Shown: positions 5,652-11,761, counted from the first letter of the stretch. The stretch is DNA of 12,322 bases from CAMLHU01 sp039917855 (GCA_039917855.1 JBDSIR010000049.1:1-12322); one strand, 5' to 3'. The notes: a model not told the origin generated them from the letters alone. Program-made: numbers and translations.

Positions 5652-6149
5652 CGCGCCCCGCAGGAGCCCATTCGGACGAAGGGTGTGCTCAAGTTCTGAC
5701 ATCACCTGCGCCATTGCTCCAGCGGCATGAAGGCCGGAAGCCTGCCCTGGCATCTGCGGAAGTGATATATAGACCTCCCACTCTGGTGCGTTCTTGTTGC
5801 TGTTCGATGCCCCGAGCTTGTGCAATGACGCACCGAGTCGACGCCTAGTGAGCTTCAGGTGTTTGGTACCATTGGCCACATCGGCACAGACCGCTAGAGC
5901 GACAGCGGCCTCGAACCTCGACAACACCGAACTCTTGATCGGTTCAGCAACACTTGGGTCGTTTTTGATCCAATCCTTCAGGTGCCAGGCGTTTTGGAAG
6001 AATGCGATGACGGCATCCTCATACTCTAGGTGGTCTTGTGGGGTTCCTCCGGTCTTCCCCAATGCCTCCGCGAGAGCGAGGACGCGCGCCTGGGCGCGTT
6101 GCACACGGTTGTATTGCTCGAGGTATCGCGGCCGTACCGATGGGTCCAT
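5646..6149 (-). CDS. Cassette protein, helical, unknown function (FFQNAWHLKDWI / ANGTKH)
   Basis: A 167-residue protein predicted to be mainly helical. Two blocks stand out: FFQNAWHLKDWIKND (residues 50-64) and CADVANGTKHLKLTRRR (88-104). I recall this pairing (WHLkDWI, then NG-x-KH) from uncharacterised proteins on mobile elements, and the layout resembles HEPN-like helical bundles, but a strict R-x4-6-H is not obvious. The C-terminal third (PEWEVYISLPQ) may be a short beta element. The frame is open further upstream to 6245, but that part translates attC DNA; ATG at 6149 lies nine bases from the R' core of attC-4, as expected for a cassette. No Shine-Dalgarno is evident. The stop TAA overlaps the attC-5 core. 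No function is assigned; no transmembrane or signal segment is seen. Confidence 0.78.
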   Translation of the reverse strand: MDPSVRPRYLEQYNRVQRAQARVLALAEALGKTGGTPQDHLEYEDAVIAFFQNAWHLKDWIKNDPSVAEPIKSSVLSRFEAAVALAVCADVANGTKHLKLTRRRLGASLHKLGASNSNKNAPEWEVYISLPQMPGQASGLHAAGAMAQVMSELEHTLRPNGLLRGAS

Positions 6150-6157
6150 CGGGTGAC

Positions 6158-6437
6158 ACCTCACGTCTTGCGCTTTAGCTGCGGCGGGCGGATCCCGACG
6201 CAGTACGATCGTGAATCCCCGGCGCCTGAAGGCGCCTCTCGGCATGACGCCCTGAAGGGCTTACCGGCATCGAAACGGGACAAGCCCTTTAGGGCGCCAT
6301 CCACAGAGGCGGCTTTAGCCGCCGGGAGGCGGGCGGATCTGTTCTCCTGCCCAAGGCCCGAGTGGAACGAGGGCGGGGGGCTTTGGCCTTGGAGCGGAGC
6401 CTGCCCTGACCCCGAGCGTTGCACTTCAAGGTTGATA
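6158..6437 (-). other. attC site 4
   Basis: On the minus strand it runs from TATCAAC (R'', 6437-6431) to GTGAGGT (R', 6164-6158, one mismatch to GTTRRRY). The R'-side half is the array type, GCAGCTAAAGCGCAAGACGT. The R''-side half (ATCAACCTTGAAGTGCAACG) matches attC-1 but not attC-2, -3 and -5. At about 280 bases it is long; the filler includes the nested inverted repeat at 6221-6323 and a partial CCTGCCCTGACCCCGAGCG repeat at 6400-6418. Confidence 0.65.
6221..6323. repeat. Nested inverted repeat (42-bp arms) within attC-4
   Basis: The left arm 6221-6262 and right arm 6282-6323 are inverted copies agreeing at 34 of 42 positions, with a 19-base loop. Each arm also contains its own hairpin: GGCGCCT-GA-AGGCGCC on the left and GGCGGC-TTTA-GCCGCC on the right. 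The same structure, with loops filled by inserts, is at 3971-4155. Confidence 0.75.
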
Positions 6438-6454
6438 TCACATGGCAGTGCTGG

Positions 6455-7600
6455 CTACCGACGGCGCCTGCGGCCACTCGTCGCACGGGTATGAATGCCG
6501 TGCCAGTCCGAATCAACGGAGAAACCGGGTGGATCATCCTCATCGTGGCGGCGGTCGCTAGCCCGGTTCCAATGGAGGAAGACATCGCAAACGGGAGCCT
6601 GCCCTCGCTGCGCGCGAGACTCATCAATCAACTTCTTAATCGCGACAGTAAACACCATTGGGGCGATGGCAAGATGGTGTTGCAGTCCACGAAACTTGAA
6701 CTCGGTATTGCGCACAAGGTGTCCATGGACTAGGTGGTTGCGCAGCGTGTAGAAGCGATCGGCCCACATGCCTTTGACTGACCGCTGCTCCTCTTTCAGT
6801 CGCCCAAACACCTCGTACTTAAAGCGTAGGCGTCGTTCGTGCGGCCGATTAAGCAGTCGCTCGACTGTATCCTTAAAAGCCAGTCTCGGGAACTTCTCGG
6901 GGAGGTCGAAGAGGACCTCGAAGGCTGCCGCCTGAAGCAGGACTCTTGCTGTAATATCGAGGTTGTGGGAATTGTAGTAGCTGGCGCGCATGACCTCCGC
7001 CGCCGCGAGGATCTTGCGCTGCAGTCTGCGATCCGTCCTACTAAGGGCCTGCAACTCCGCGTGCAGATGTTCGTCCCAGTGGCATTGAAGGGGCAGGTGA
7101 ACGTGCGCAGGCGCGATGAACACAGAGTTCGCAATCTTGTAGCCCATCTGGTTCATATTGACGATGACGCCGACTTGCTCAGAGACGTACTCGGATGTCA
7201 GCGTAAACGTCTGTCGGATAATATCGAAATTCTCTGCCGTGACGACGGCGTGGCCGGCATTGGGACCCCGAAGTCTGGCATTGCGCGACAAGCAGCACAG
7301 GAATAGGGCCCGCTGAAGCGCAAGGATGCCTCGATTCTCCACAGGTGTCAGGTGGCGCTGGTCCGCATCCCCGACAGCGAGAACCCCAATGCCTGCCAGC
7401 GCTCGTGTTTGCGTTGGCTGCCGGCTAGGGCGCCGGTGCATCCCCAACAGGGCGCGAACGCGGTCGCGCAGCGCGGTATCGAAGATGCACTCGGCGCTCA
7501 CGTCTAGATTCCACACTCTGGCACGACCAAACACGAACTCAGGCACGTGATGCATGCTCAAATACGGCATATAGGCGAGGTCGTATTGAGCGTCTGCCAT
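6455..7600 (-). CDS. HEPN-domain cassette protein (Apea-like), putative RNase
   Basis: About 381 residues. The C-terminal half carries a helical domain ending in WADRFYTLRNHLVHGHLV, whose RNHLVH (R287, H292) is the R-x4-H signature of HEPN ribonucleases; the flanking ITARVLLQAAAFEVLFDLPE and FGRLKEEQ resemble Apea-like HEPN domains. The N-terminal half (about 1-200) is not recognised and has no transmembrane segment; it may be a sensor or targeting domain. HEPN proteins act in toxin-antitoxin, abortive infection and CRISPR systems by cutting RNA; no antitoxin-type gene is adjacent. GTG at 7612 is in frame, but ATG at 7600 is preferred, 11 bases from the R' core of attC-3. The tail DPPGF... 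to RRRRR is basic and could be an artefact of readthrough toward the attC. Bases look lower in G+C than rocD, typical of acquired genes. Confidence 0.75.
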   Translation of the reverse strand: MADAQYDLAYMPYLSMHHVPEFVFGRARVWNLDVSAECIFDTALRDRVRALLGMHRRPSRQPTQTRALAGIGVLAVGDADQRHLTPVENRGILALQRALFLCCLSRNARLRGPNAGHAVVTAENFDIIRQTFTLTSEYVSEQVGVIVNMNQMGYKIANSVFIAPAHVHLPLQCHWDEHLHAELQALSRTDRRLQRKILAAAEVMRASYYNSHNLDITARVLLQAAAFEVLFDLPEKFPRLAFKDTVERLLNRPHERRLRFKYEVFGRLKEEQRSVKGMWADRFYTLRNHLVHGHLVRNTEFKFRGLQHHLAIAPMVFTVAIKKLIDESRAQRGQAPVCDVFLHWNRASDRRHDEDDPPGFSVDSDWHGIHTRATSGRRRRR

Positions 7601-7610
7601 TGGCGCTGCC

Positions 7611-7753
7611 ACCTGACGTCTTGCGCTTTCGCTGCGGCGGGCGGATCCCGGCGCAGAGCAATCCCAAATGGTTGCGCAGCGTGGCCTCTGGGAGGCCGAC
7701 CTACCAGGGGCCCCTGGCCGCGGAGCGCTGCCAGCTACAATCGCAGGTTAGAT
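7611..7753 (-). other. attC site 3
   Basis: On the minus strand it runs from ATCTAAC (7753-7747; a perfect RYYYAAC) to GTCAGGT (7617-7611; one mismatch to GTTRRRY). Inner boxes CTGCGATTGTAGCTGGC and GCAGCGAAAGCGCAAGACG are partly complementary, as expected for L'' and L'. The centre includes a perfect palindrome CCAGGGGCCCCTGG (7704-7717) and a GGCCTC-TG-GGAGGCC hairpin. At 143 bases it is the most compact site and the clearest attC of the array. The stop of the 7748-8236 gene lies in its AAC core. Confidence 0.75.
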
Positions 7754-8236
7754 GTCGGCGTCGCTGGAATCTGGTCGTGAACTCAGGCCGAAGCCGAGCC
7801 GGGCGTTGTCGCGGAGCTCGACGGGTATCTGGTCCTCTGGGACGTCCAAGAAGTTATCGAGGCTGAGGAGTGCTACCTCGAGCTGGTCAATTGACTGCTG
7901 GTTCCTGAATGAAGCGTCGAGCAAAGTGGAGGAACGCTCACCCCTGGCAAACGCCAATAGTGCCTCGAGGGCCGTGCGTATGTCCTCTCTGGGGAATGGC
8001 AACATCGAGGCCGGTTTAAACAAGCAAGCCGCGAAGCGACTTGAATCGTACCCCAGGACGTAGCTGTACTTGTCGCGCACGCTATCCAAGAGCAGTACGT
8101 GCGTCGGATTGTCTAAATCGTAGCTCGTTGGCAAGCGGGAATCGCGAGCCTGAGCTACGCGGGAATTGGCCGAGCGATGACGCAGAAGAATCCCTGCCAG
8201 CAGGAGTCCGGCTCCGACGAGGAGAAAGGTTGTCAT
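7748..8236 (-). CDS. Cassette protein with N-terminal membrane anchor, unknown
   Basis: A 162-residue protein. Residues 3-19 (TFLLVGAGLLLAGILLR) form a single N-terminal transmembrane or uncleaved signal anchor, followed by basic residues (RHRSANSR), which suggests that the remainder is cytoplasmic. The soluble part contains PTHVLLLDSVRDKYSYVLGY and SRFAACLFKPASMLPFP, then a helical region (EDIRTALEALLAFARGE); I do not recognise a family. ATG at 8236 is 30 bases from the R' core of attC-2. No good Shine-Dalgarno is visible (AGG only). The stop TAA overlaps the AAC core of attC-3. A membrane-anchored cassette protein could be part of a surface or defence function, but the sequence gives no direct clue. 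Confidence 0.75.
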   Translation of the reverse strand: MTTFLLVGAGLLLAGILLRHRSANSRVAQARDSRLPTSYDLDNPTHVLLLDSVRDKYSYVLGYDSSRFAACLFKPASMLPFPREDIRTALEALLAFARGERSSTLLDASFRNQQSIDQLEVALLSLDNFLDVPEDQIPVELRDNARLGFGLSSRPDSSDADI

Positions 8237-8265
8237 GAGCCCAACCTATTGCTAGTGAGAGCCGA

Positions 8266-8456
8266 CGTCTAACGTCTTGCGCTTTAGCTGCGGCGGGCGA
8301 GTCCCGCCACAGAACAATCCTAAATGGTTCCGCAGCTTGGCCGCAGGGAGGCCCGTCTAGCGGGGTGCCCCGGCCTCGGAGCAGAGCCTGCCCTGACCCC
8401 GACCCTGAGCAACGCGAAGGGGAGGGGGAAGGGCCAGCTACAAGCGCAGGCTAGGG
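8266..8456 (-). other. attC site 2 (carries a GAGCGAAGCGA-type insert)
   Basis: On the minus strand it runs from CCCTAGC (8456-8450, variant core) to GTTAGAC (8272-8266, perfect GTTRRRY). Inner boxes are CTGCGCTTGTAGCTGGC and GCAGCTAAAGCGCAAGACG, complementary with few mismatches, so the site should fold into the normal attC hairpin. Compared with attC-3, the flanks align but about 45 bases (8387-8432, CCTGCCCTGACCCCGACCCT and on) are additional. The stop TAG of the 8451-9266 gene lies in its core. Confidence 0.75.
8387..8432 (+). repeat. GAGCGAAGCGA-type repeat within attC-2
   Basis: CTGACCCCGACCCTGAGCAA followed by CGCGAAGGGGAGGGGGAAGG is a diverged copy of the units at 2950-2999 and 4099-4149. 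Attc-3 lacks it at the corresponding point, so it reads as an insertion in the attC filler that leaves the outer boxes intact. Confidence 0.65.
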
Positions 8457-9266
8457 CGATGGGTTTCGAGGAGGCCGGTGTGCATTGCCGTACGCTATCA
8501 CAGCGGCCTCGTGGGCGGTAAGTAGGCTGGCTACACCCAACTTCAGCTGGCCGTCGGCGATCTGAGCAACCTCGAGCACCATCTGGCACGCAGACATGAA
8601 CGTGGCTGCCGTTGCCCCAGGGAGTTGAGGAGCATATGTGAAGGTAGCGCCGTTGACAACGACGGACCGGAGGATTGTGTGCGGGGCCCAATGGTGCCAA
8701 TCGCTCAGAATCCTATAGGTCCATTGATGGTGGACGGCTGCGTTGGTCGCGTAGAAAAGGTCACGGACCTTCAACCCGGTCCAGTTCTCGCAATACGGGT
8801 CTTCAGGCACATCTTGGCCGGCCGCCTTGCGCCCCAATACTTTCTTGCTCATGAACATGTCTGCATGCTCAGCGAGGGCAGCCTCCATGCCTTTCAACTC
8901 GTCATCTGACGCCGTCAGCCCGCCAGCACGGCGCTGTTTCGCGAGGCGCCAATTGGTCACGCCAACGTATGCTTGCCATCGCAGCGCCCTAGCGTCCGGA
9001 GCCTCCAGAGCCCAGGTGAGTTGACACCAGCCTTCGAGCATACTGCGGAGGATCAACGCGCCGTCGGGATACGCACCAAGGGCGAGCAATGACTGTGCAT
9101 GATGGAGCTGACGGACGACGTAGAGGAGGCACATGTGGCTAAAGGTGTCGCTTGGCGACACTGAGACGTGCTGGATTGCGGTCTCGACGTCTTTGCAGAG
9201 TGCCCCCAGCAGCTGCTGGAAGCCGATGTCAGGATCAGGAGAGATTTCTTGGGACTGAGGTTTCAT
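8451..9266 (-). CDS. DUF5677-like cassette protein
   Basis: A 271-residue, mainly helical protein. The block PDGALILRSMLEGWCQLTWA (67-86) and the later YATNAAVHHQW (172-182) fit the pattern I associate with DUF5677 (an RSLxE helix followed further on by Y-x-x-x-S/N-x-x-VH). No enzymatic function is known for that family; the paired acidic and histidine motifs make it a candidate helical RNase-like or effector protein. No transmembrane segment is seen. ATG at 9266 lies 14 bases from the R' core of attC-1, and AGGG is about nine bases before the ATG. The stop TAG lies in the attC-2 core. The family assignment is from memory of motifs. Confidence 0.7.
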   Translation of the reverse strand: MKPQSQEISPDPDIGFQQLLGALCKDVETAIQHVSVSPSDTFSHMCLLYVVRQLHHAQSLLALGAYPDGALILRSMLEGWCQLTWALEAPDARALRWQAYVGVTNWRLAKQRRAGGLTASDDELKGMEAALAEHADMFMSKKVLGRKAAGQDVPEDPYCENWTGLKVRDLFYATNAAVHHQWTYRILSDWHHWAPHTILRSVVVNGATFTYAPQLPGATAATFMSACQMVLEVAQIADGQLKLGVASLLTAHEAAVIAYGNAHRPPRNPSP

Positions 9267-9279
9267 GTTGGGCCCTGCG

Positions 9280-9472
9280 CCCTAACGTCTTGCGGTTTAG
9301 CTGCGGCGGGCGAATCCCGCCGCAGAGGGTTCGTCTGTTTCAGGGGCTTACGCCCCTACTCGGCTCGTGCGGGCTCACGCCCGCTGGCTCCAATCCACCG
9401 CGCCCGTACGCCTCTGCCCCCACGCGCCGCAAGACCCGCTACCGCGGCGAGCGTTGCACTTCAGGGTTGATA
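9280..9472 (-). other. attC site 1
   Basis: On the minus strand it runs from TATCAAC (9472-9466) to GTTAGGG (9286-9280; last base differs from GTTRRRY). The R'-side half is GCAGCTAAACCGCAAGACG, as in the other sites, but the R''-side half (ATCAACCCTGAAGTGCAACG) matches only attC-4. Its inner boxes pair poorly, so its folded efficiency may be low. The filler has two tandem hairpins, AGGGGC-TTAC-GCCCCT (9342-9357) and GCGGGC-TCAC-GCCCGC (9369-9384), found in no other site here. Confidence 0.65.
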
Positions 9473-9496
9473 TCACATATCTCCCCATATCACAGC

Positions 9497-10177
9497 TCAC
9501 TGGCCTGCCGGGTGGAGCCCGTCAAGGAGCGCAACAAGCCTCGTGAGGCAACCGAGTGCGTCCAAAGGGTGTTGGCCCACCTCGTCGTGCAGCACTTCTT
9601 TGGCTTGCTCGTTGATGAAGAACATGGCACTCGCCTGAGTTGGCGTGATAGTGCCAGCGTCCTTGAGCTTCCTGATGCTCGCCCCGAGAAGGCTGGTTGA
9701 GGGGGCGGGCGCAATGAGCTCTTCGACAATTACTTCAACGACTCCGCGCGCCATCGCGATCGCTTCATGGTCGAAGCCAAACAAATATGCTGCGCTCACC
9801 CGGCGCAGATATCTATCGGCGCGTGCGGGCGGGGTGGCCTTGGGCAGAACCCTAGCGATTGCTACAAGCCGATCAGTGGCAAAACCAGCCCTCGAAAGCG
9901 CGTCATATCCCAAGCCGATCGCGAGCGCCTCTCTGCCCGGTCCCGTCGCGACAAGCTGGGCCAGCCAAGGCCCCCAAGGGTCTGCTGAAGGCTTGACGCT
10001 GTCGATTCGCAGCATTGTGTCCGAGAGACGTAGCCCGGCTACGCTGCGTCGCAGCTCATTGACCAGGGTGGCGGCAATCGGAAGGCGGCGCTCGAAATCA
10101 AGCTCCTCACGGTATTCGTCCAAGGCGTTGACCGCAGCTGACAGGGCCTCTGACTTATTCGGGCGCTTGGCGGGCAC
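9497..10177 (-). CDS. DUF4145/HEPN-like helical cassette protein
   Basis: A 226-residue protein, helical throughout. The C-terminal domain (about 125-220) reads YLFGFDHEAIAMARGVVEVI, then SLLGASIRKLKDAGTIT, then NEQAKEVLHDE and a closing helix with LTRLVALLDGL. This order (a helix with REAL-like arginine, a GxxIxxLxxxGxI turn, a late -LH- helix) resembles DUF4145-type domains. In those the helix usually carries an arginine before the histidine; here it is N-E-Q-A-K-E-V-L-H, so a classical HEPN R-x4-6-H is missing. The N-terminal 120 residues are not recognised. The start is GTG at 10177, preceded by AGGA ten bases upstream; it is 29 bases from the GTTAGGT core at 10206, which makes it the first cassette. 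The stop TGA is 25 bases before the attC-1 core. Confidence 0.7.
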   Translation of the reverse strand: MPAKRPNKSEALSAAVNALDEYREELDFERRLPIAATLVNELRRSVAGLRLSDTMLRIDSVKPSADPWGPWLAQLVATGPGREALAIGLGYDALSRAGFATDRLVAIARVLPKATPPARADRYLRRVSAAYLFGFDHEAIAMARGVVEVIVEELIAPAPSTSLLGASIRKLKDAGTITPTQASAMFFINEQAKEVLHDEVGQHPLDALGCLTRLVALLDGLHPAGQ

Positions 10178-10205
10178 AGGCGATTTGTCCTGCCTAGGGG
10201 GAGAT

Positions 10206-10212
10206 ACCTAAC
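10206..10212 (-). other. GTTRRRY core upstream of first cassette (attI or attC R' candidate)
   Basis: The minus strand reads GTTAGGT, a perfect GTTRRRY, 29 bases before the GTG of the first cassette gene. The sequence before it (GGTAAGCTCAG) lacks the GCAGCTAAAGCGCAAGACG box shared by the attC sites. It could therefore be an attI-type site or a differing attC whose other half is the repeat at 10241-10392. Confidence 0.45.
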
Positions 10213-10240
10213 CTGAGCTTACCTGATTCCATCCCTGCAT

Positions 10241-10392
10241 TAACGCTACACCTCCACCCCCTCTCCGCTACCACCACTTCGCCTTCGAAAGCCGCCTAAT
10301 ACAGGGCAGAAGCGTGCCCGCGCTGTCTCATTCTTGTGCGGTTTGAGGGGGAAACTGACTTTCGTCAAAGAAGTTGACAGTTGGGGACGTGA
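10241..10392. repeat. 150-bp dispersed direct repeat, copy B
   Basis: Copy B aligns with 319-471. Shared blocks are listed there. It sits directly beyond the first-cassette core, where an integron integrase would be expected. The gap to aroB (10213-10472) holds only this repeat and the period-7 tract. TTGACA occurs at 10372-10377 but no matching -10 is evident. Confidence 0.7.
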
Positions 10393-10417
10393 AAAAGGGC
10401 CGGCGGCCGGCAGCCAA

Positions 10418-10487
10418 GAGTTTAGAGTCTAGAGACTAGAGCCTTGAGCCCCCAGCCCTTAGCCCCCAGCCCTTAGTCTCCAGTCAC
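10418..10487. repeat. Period-7 repeat tract, aroB 3' end
   Basis: Ten consecutive heptads can be read: GAGTTTA, GAGTCTA, GAGACTA, GAGCCTT, GAGCCCC, CAGCCCT, TAGCCCC, CAGCCCT, TAGTCTC, CAGTCAC. Every unit keeps AG at positions 2-3. The last units include the final codons and the stop of aroB (TAA, 10475-10473), so the tract has grown into, or shaped, the gene end. Confidence 0.75.
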
Positions 10488-11552
10488 GTCCCTTATCACC
10501 GCATCCGGCACCTCGACCGTCCACTTCGCCCCCTGTCGAGCGATCTGCCCGATGTCGGCGAGGAGGGCCATTCGGATGCGACCGGCGCGGTTCTTTTTGT
10601 CGGACTTCATTGCGGCAAGAAGGTCGTGGGTCATGGGTCGTGGGTCATGGGTCGTGGGGAGGCCGAGCTCGGTGAGGGCGAGCTCGATCCGATCGGCAAG
10701 GCCACGCTTGGCCAACCCCATCCGCTCGGCGATCCGGCTCTCCCACACCAGCCCGATCGCTACCGCCTCGCCGTGGGGCAGGGTGTACCCGCTCAACTGC
10801 TCGAGGGCATGGCCTATCGTATGACCTGCATTCAGGATGGCGCGCTCGCCATCCTCCTGTTCGTCGCGCGCGACGACTCCTGCCTTGATCTCGATCGAAC
10901 GCCGCACCAGCTCCGCGATCACCGACAGATCGCGCGCGCGTAGAGCGGCGGAATGAGCGATGATCCAATCGAAATAGTCGGCATCGGCGACCAGGCCATG
11001 CTTGATCGCCTCGGCCAATCCCTCGCGGTAGGTGCGGTCCGGAAGGGTCATCAGCAGCGCGGGGTCGGCCAGGACGATCGCGGGAGGATGGAAGGCACCG
11101 ATCAGGTTCTTCCCCGCGGTGGCATCGACGCCGACCTTCCCTCCCACCGATGCGTCGACCATCGCGACGAGGGTAGTCGGCACCTGCACGAAGGGGATCC
11201 CGCGCAGATACGTCGCGGCCACGAAGCCGGTGAGATCTCCAACCGACCCGCCTCCCAGCGCCACGAGCGCCGAATCGCGCCCGAACTCCAGTGCCAGGAG
11301 CTGGTCGGTCACTCGGCCCCACACCTCGCGGTTCTTGGCGACCTCCCCCGCGGGGATCGAGATCACTGGGGCATCGAGCGCGGGCCAGAGGCTCGCCTCA
11401 CCGAGCTTGATGGGGATGGTCTCGTCGGTCACCAGAGCCAGACGCCGATCGGGGAGCACCGACGCGATCCGCGTCCCCAGCTCGGCCGAGATGCCGGGGG
11501 AGACGTGGACTTCGTAGCTGCCAGCGGCGTGGGTGACGCGGATCGGGGGCAC
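10473..11552 (-). CDS. aroB: 3-dehydroquinate synthase
   Basis: A 359-residue enzyme of the shikimate pathway; the family converts DAHP to 3-dehydroquinate using NAD+ and a divalent metal. Signatures are intact: GGGSVGDLTGFVAATYLRGI (100-119) for NAD binding, PTTLVAMVDASVGGKVGVD (125-143), NLIGAFHPP, and the metal ligands in REGLAEAIKHG (Glu177), NAGHTIGHALE (His244) and LPHGEAVAIG (His260). Length is typical. One oddity lies near residues 298-312 (LPTTHDPRPMTHDLL), where five copies of a seven-base repeat (10623-10657) encode part of a loop. The start is GTG at 11552, with only a pyrimidine-rich TTTCTCCC and no Shine-Dalgarno before it, then another period-7 tract. A later start would cut the first strand. 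It stands alone on the minus strand, between the cassette array and the ubiquitin-like gene. Confidence 0.93.
   Translation of the reverse strand: MPPIRVTHAAGSYEVHVSPGISAELGTRIASVLPDRRLALVTDETIPIKLGEASLWPALDAPVISIPAGEVAKNREVWGRVTDQLLALEFGRDSALVALGGGSVGDLTGFVAATYLRGIPFVQVPTTLVAMVDASVGGKVGVDATAGKNLIGAFHPPAIVLADPALLMTLPDRTYREGLAEAIKHGLVADADYFDWIIAHSAALRARDLSVIAELVRRSIEIKAGVVARDEQEDGERAILNAGHTIGHALEQLSGYTLPHGEAVAIGLVWESRIAERMGLAKRGLADRIELALTELGLPTTHDPRPMTHDLLAAMKSDKKNRAGRIRMALLADIGQIARQGAKWTVEVPDAVIRDVTGD
10623..10657. repeat. Period-7 repeat inside aroB (5 units)
   Basis: GTCGTGG and GTCATGG alternate five times within the aroB coding sequence, in the loop near residues 298-310. A gain or loss of one unit would shift the frame and remove about 50 C-terminal residues; only changes of three units keep it. 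Whether copy number varies cannot be told from one sequence. Confidence 0.8.
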
Positions 11553-11560
11553 GGGAGAAA

Positions 11561-11595
11561 GGTAAGCGGTGAGCGGTAAGCGGTAAGCGGTGAGC
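11561..11595. repeat. Period-7 repeat tract, aroB 5' side (5 units)
   Basis: GGTAAGC, GGTGAGC, GGTAAGC, GGTAAGC, GGTGAGC follow each other directly, starting nine bases before the aroB GTG in the direction of transcription. A similar start-plus-tract arrangement recurs at 12188-12258. Confidence 0.8.
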
Positions 11596-11620
11596 GGGGA
11601 CGATGCCAGCTGCGGATAAT

Positions 11621-11743
11621 GTCATCCCGAGCAGAGCGAGGGATCTTCTCGACGTAGACCGAACCAGGCGGTCTGGCTCCGGTCAATGCAGGCTAGATCC
11701 CTCGCTCTTCCTTCGCTGCGCTCAGGACAAGGCTCGGGATGAC
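11621..11743. repeat. Inverted-repeat element (GTCATCCCGAGC ... GCTCGGGATGAC)
   Basis: Terminal arms GTCATCCCGAGC (11621-11632) and GCTCGGGATGAC (11732-11743) are perfect complements. Internal arms GCGAGGGATCT and AGATCCCTCGC add a second paired level, and the centre (GACCG...CGGTC, CCAG...CTGG) can pair again. The right half also contains CTTCGCTGCGCTCAGGACAA, related to the GAGCGAAGCGA-type family. It resembles palindromic intergenic elements seen across many soil bacteria (REP or MITE-like). It could also act as a bidirectional terminator. It occupies much of the gene-free stretch 11553-11872; the rest is the tract at 11561 and the hairpin at 11762. Confidence 0.75.
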
Positions 11744-11761
11744 ACCTGCCGCTTCGCGGGT

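Larger units (their letters stand above)
5514..10212 (-). mobile_element. Integron gene-cassette array without visible integrase (CALIN-type)
   Basis: Five genes, all on the minus strand, alternate with attC-like sites of about 140-280 bases. Each site has AAC-type and GTT-type core boxes at its ends and imperfect complementary inner boxes. Starts are 9-30 bases from the preceding GTT core. Three of five stop codons lie inside the AAC core of the following site, and the other two are 18-25 bases away. This tight packing, single orientation and lack of promoters between genes are the hallmarks of integron cassettes. No tyrosine recombinase is encoded anywhere in the window. The entry side (expected attI and intI) would be near 10212, where only a repeat and aroB are found, so the array appears to be integrase-less, or its integrase lies elsewhere. 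Confidence 0.75.

Noticed and set aside
10213..10472. Integron integrase gene at the array's entry side
   Set aside because: The gap is only 260 bases and contains the repeat and period-7 tract; no tyrosine recombinase motif is seen in any frame.
10418..10487. CRISPR array
   Set aside because: The repeats are seven bases long without spacers, so this is a tandem microsatellite-like tract.
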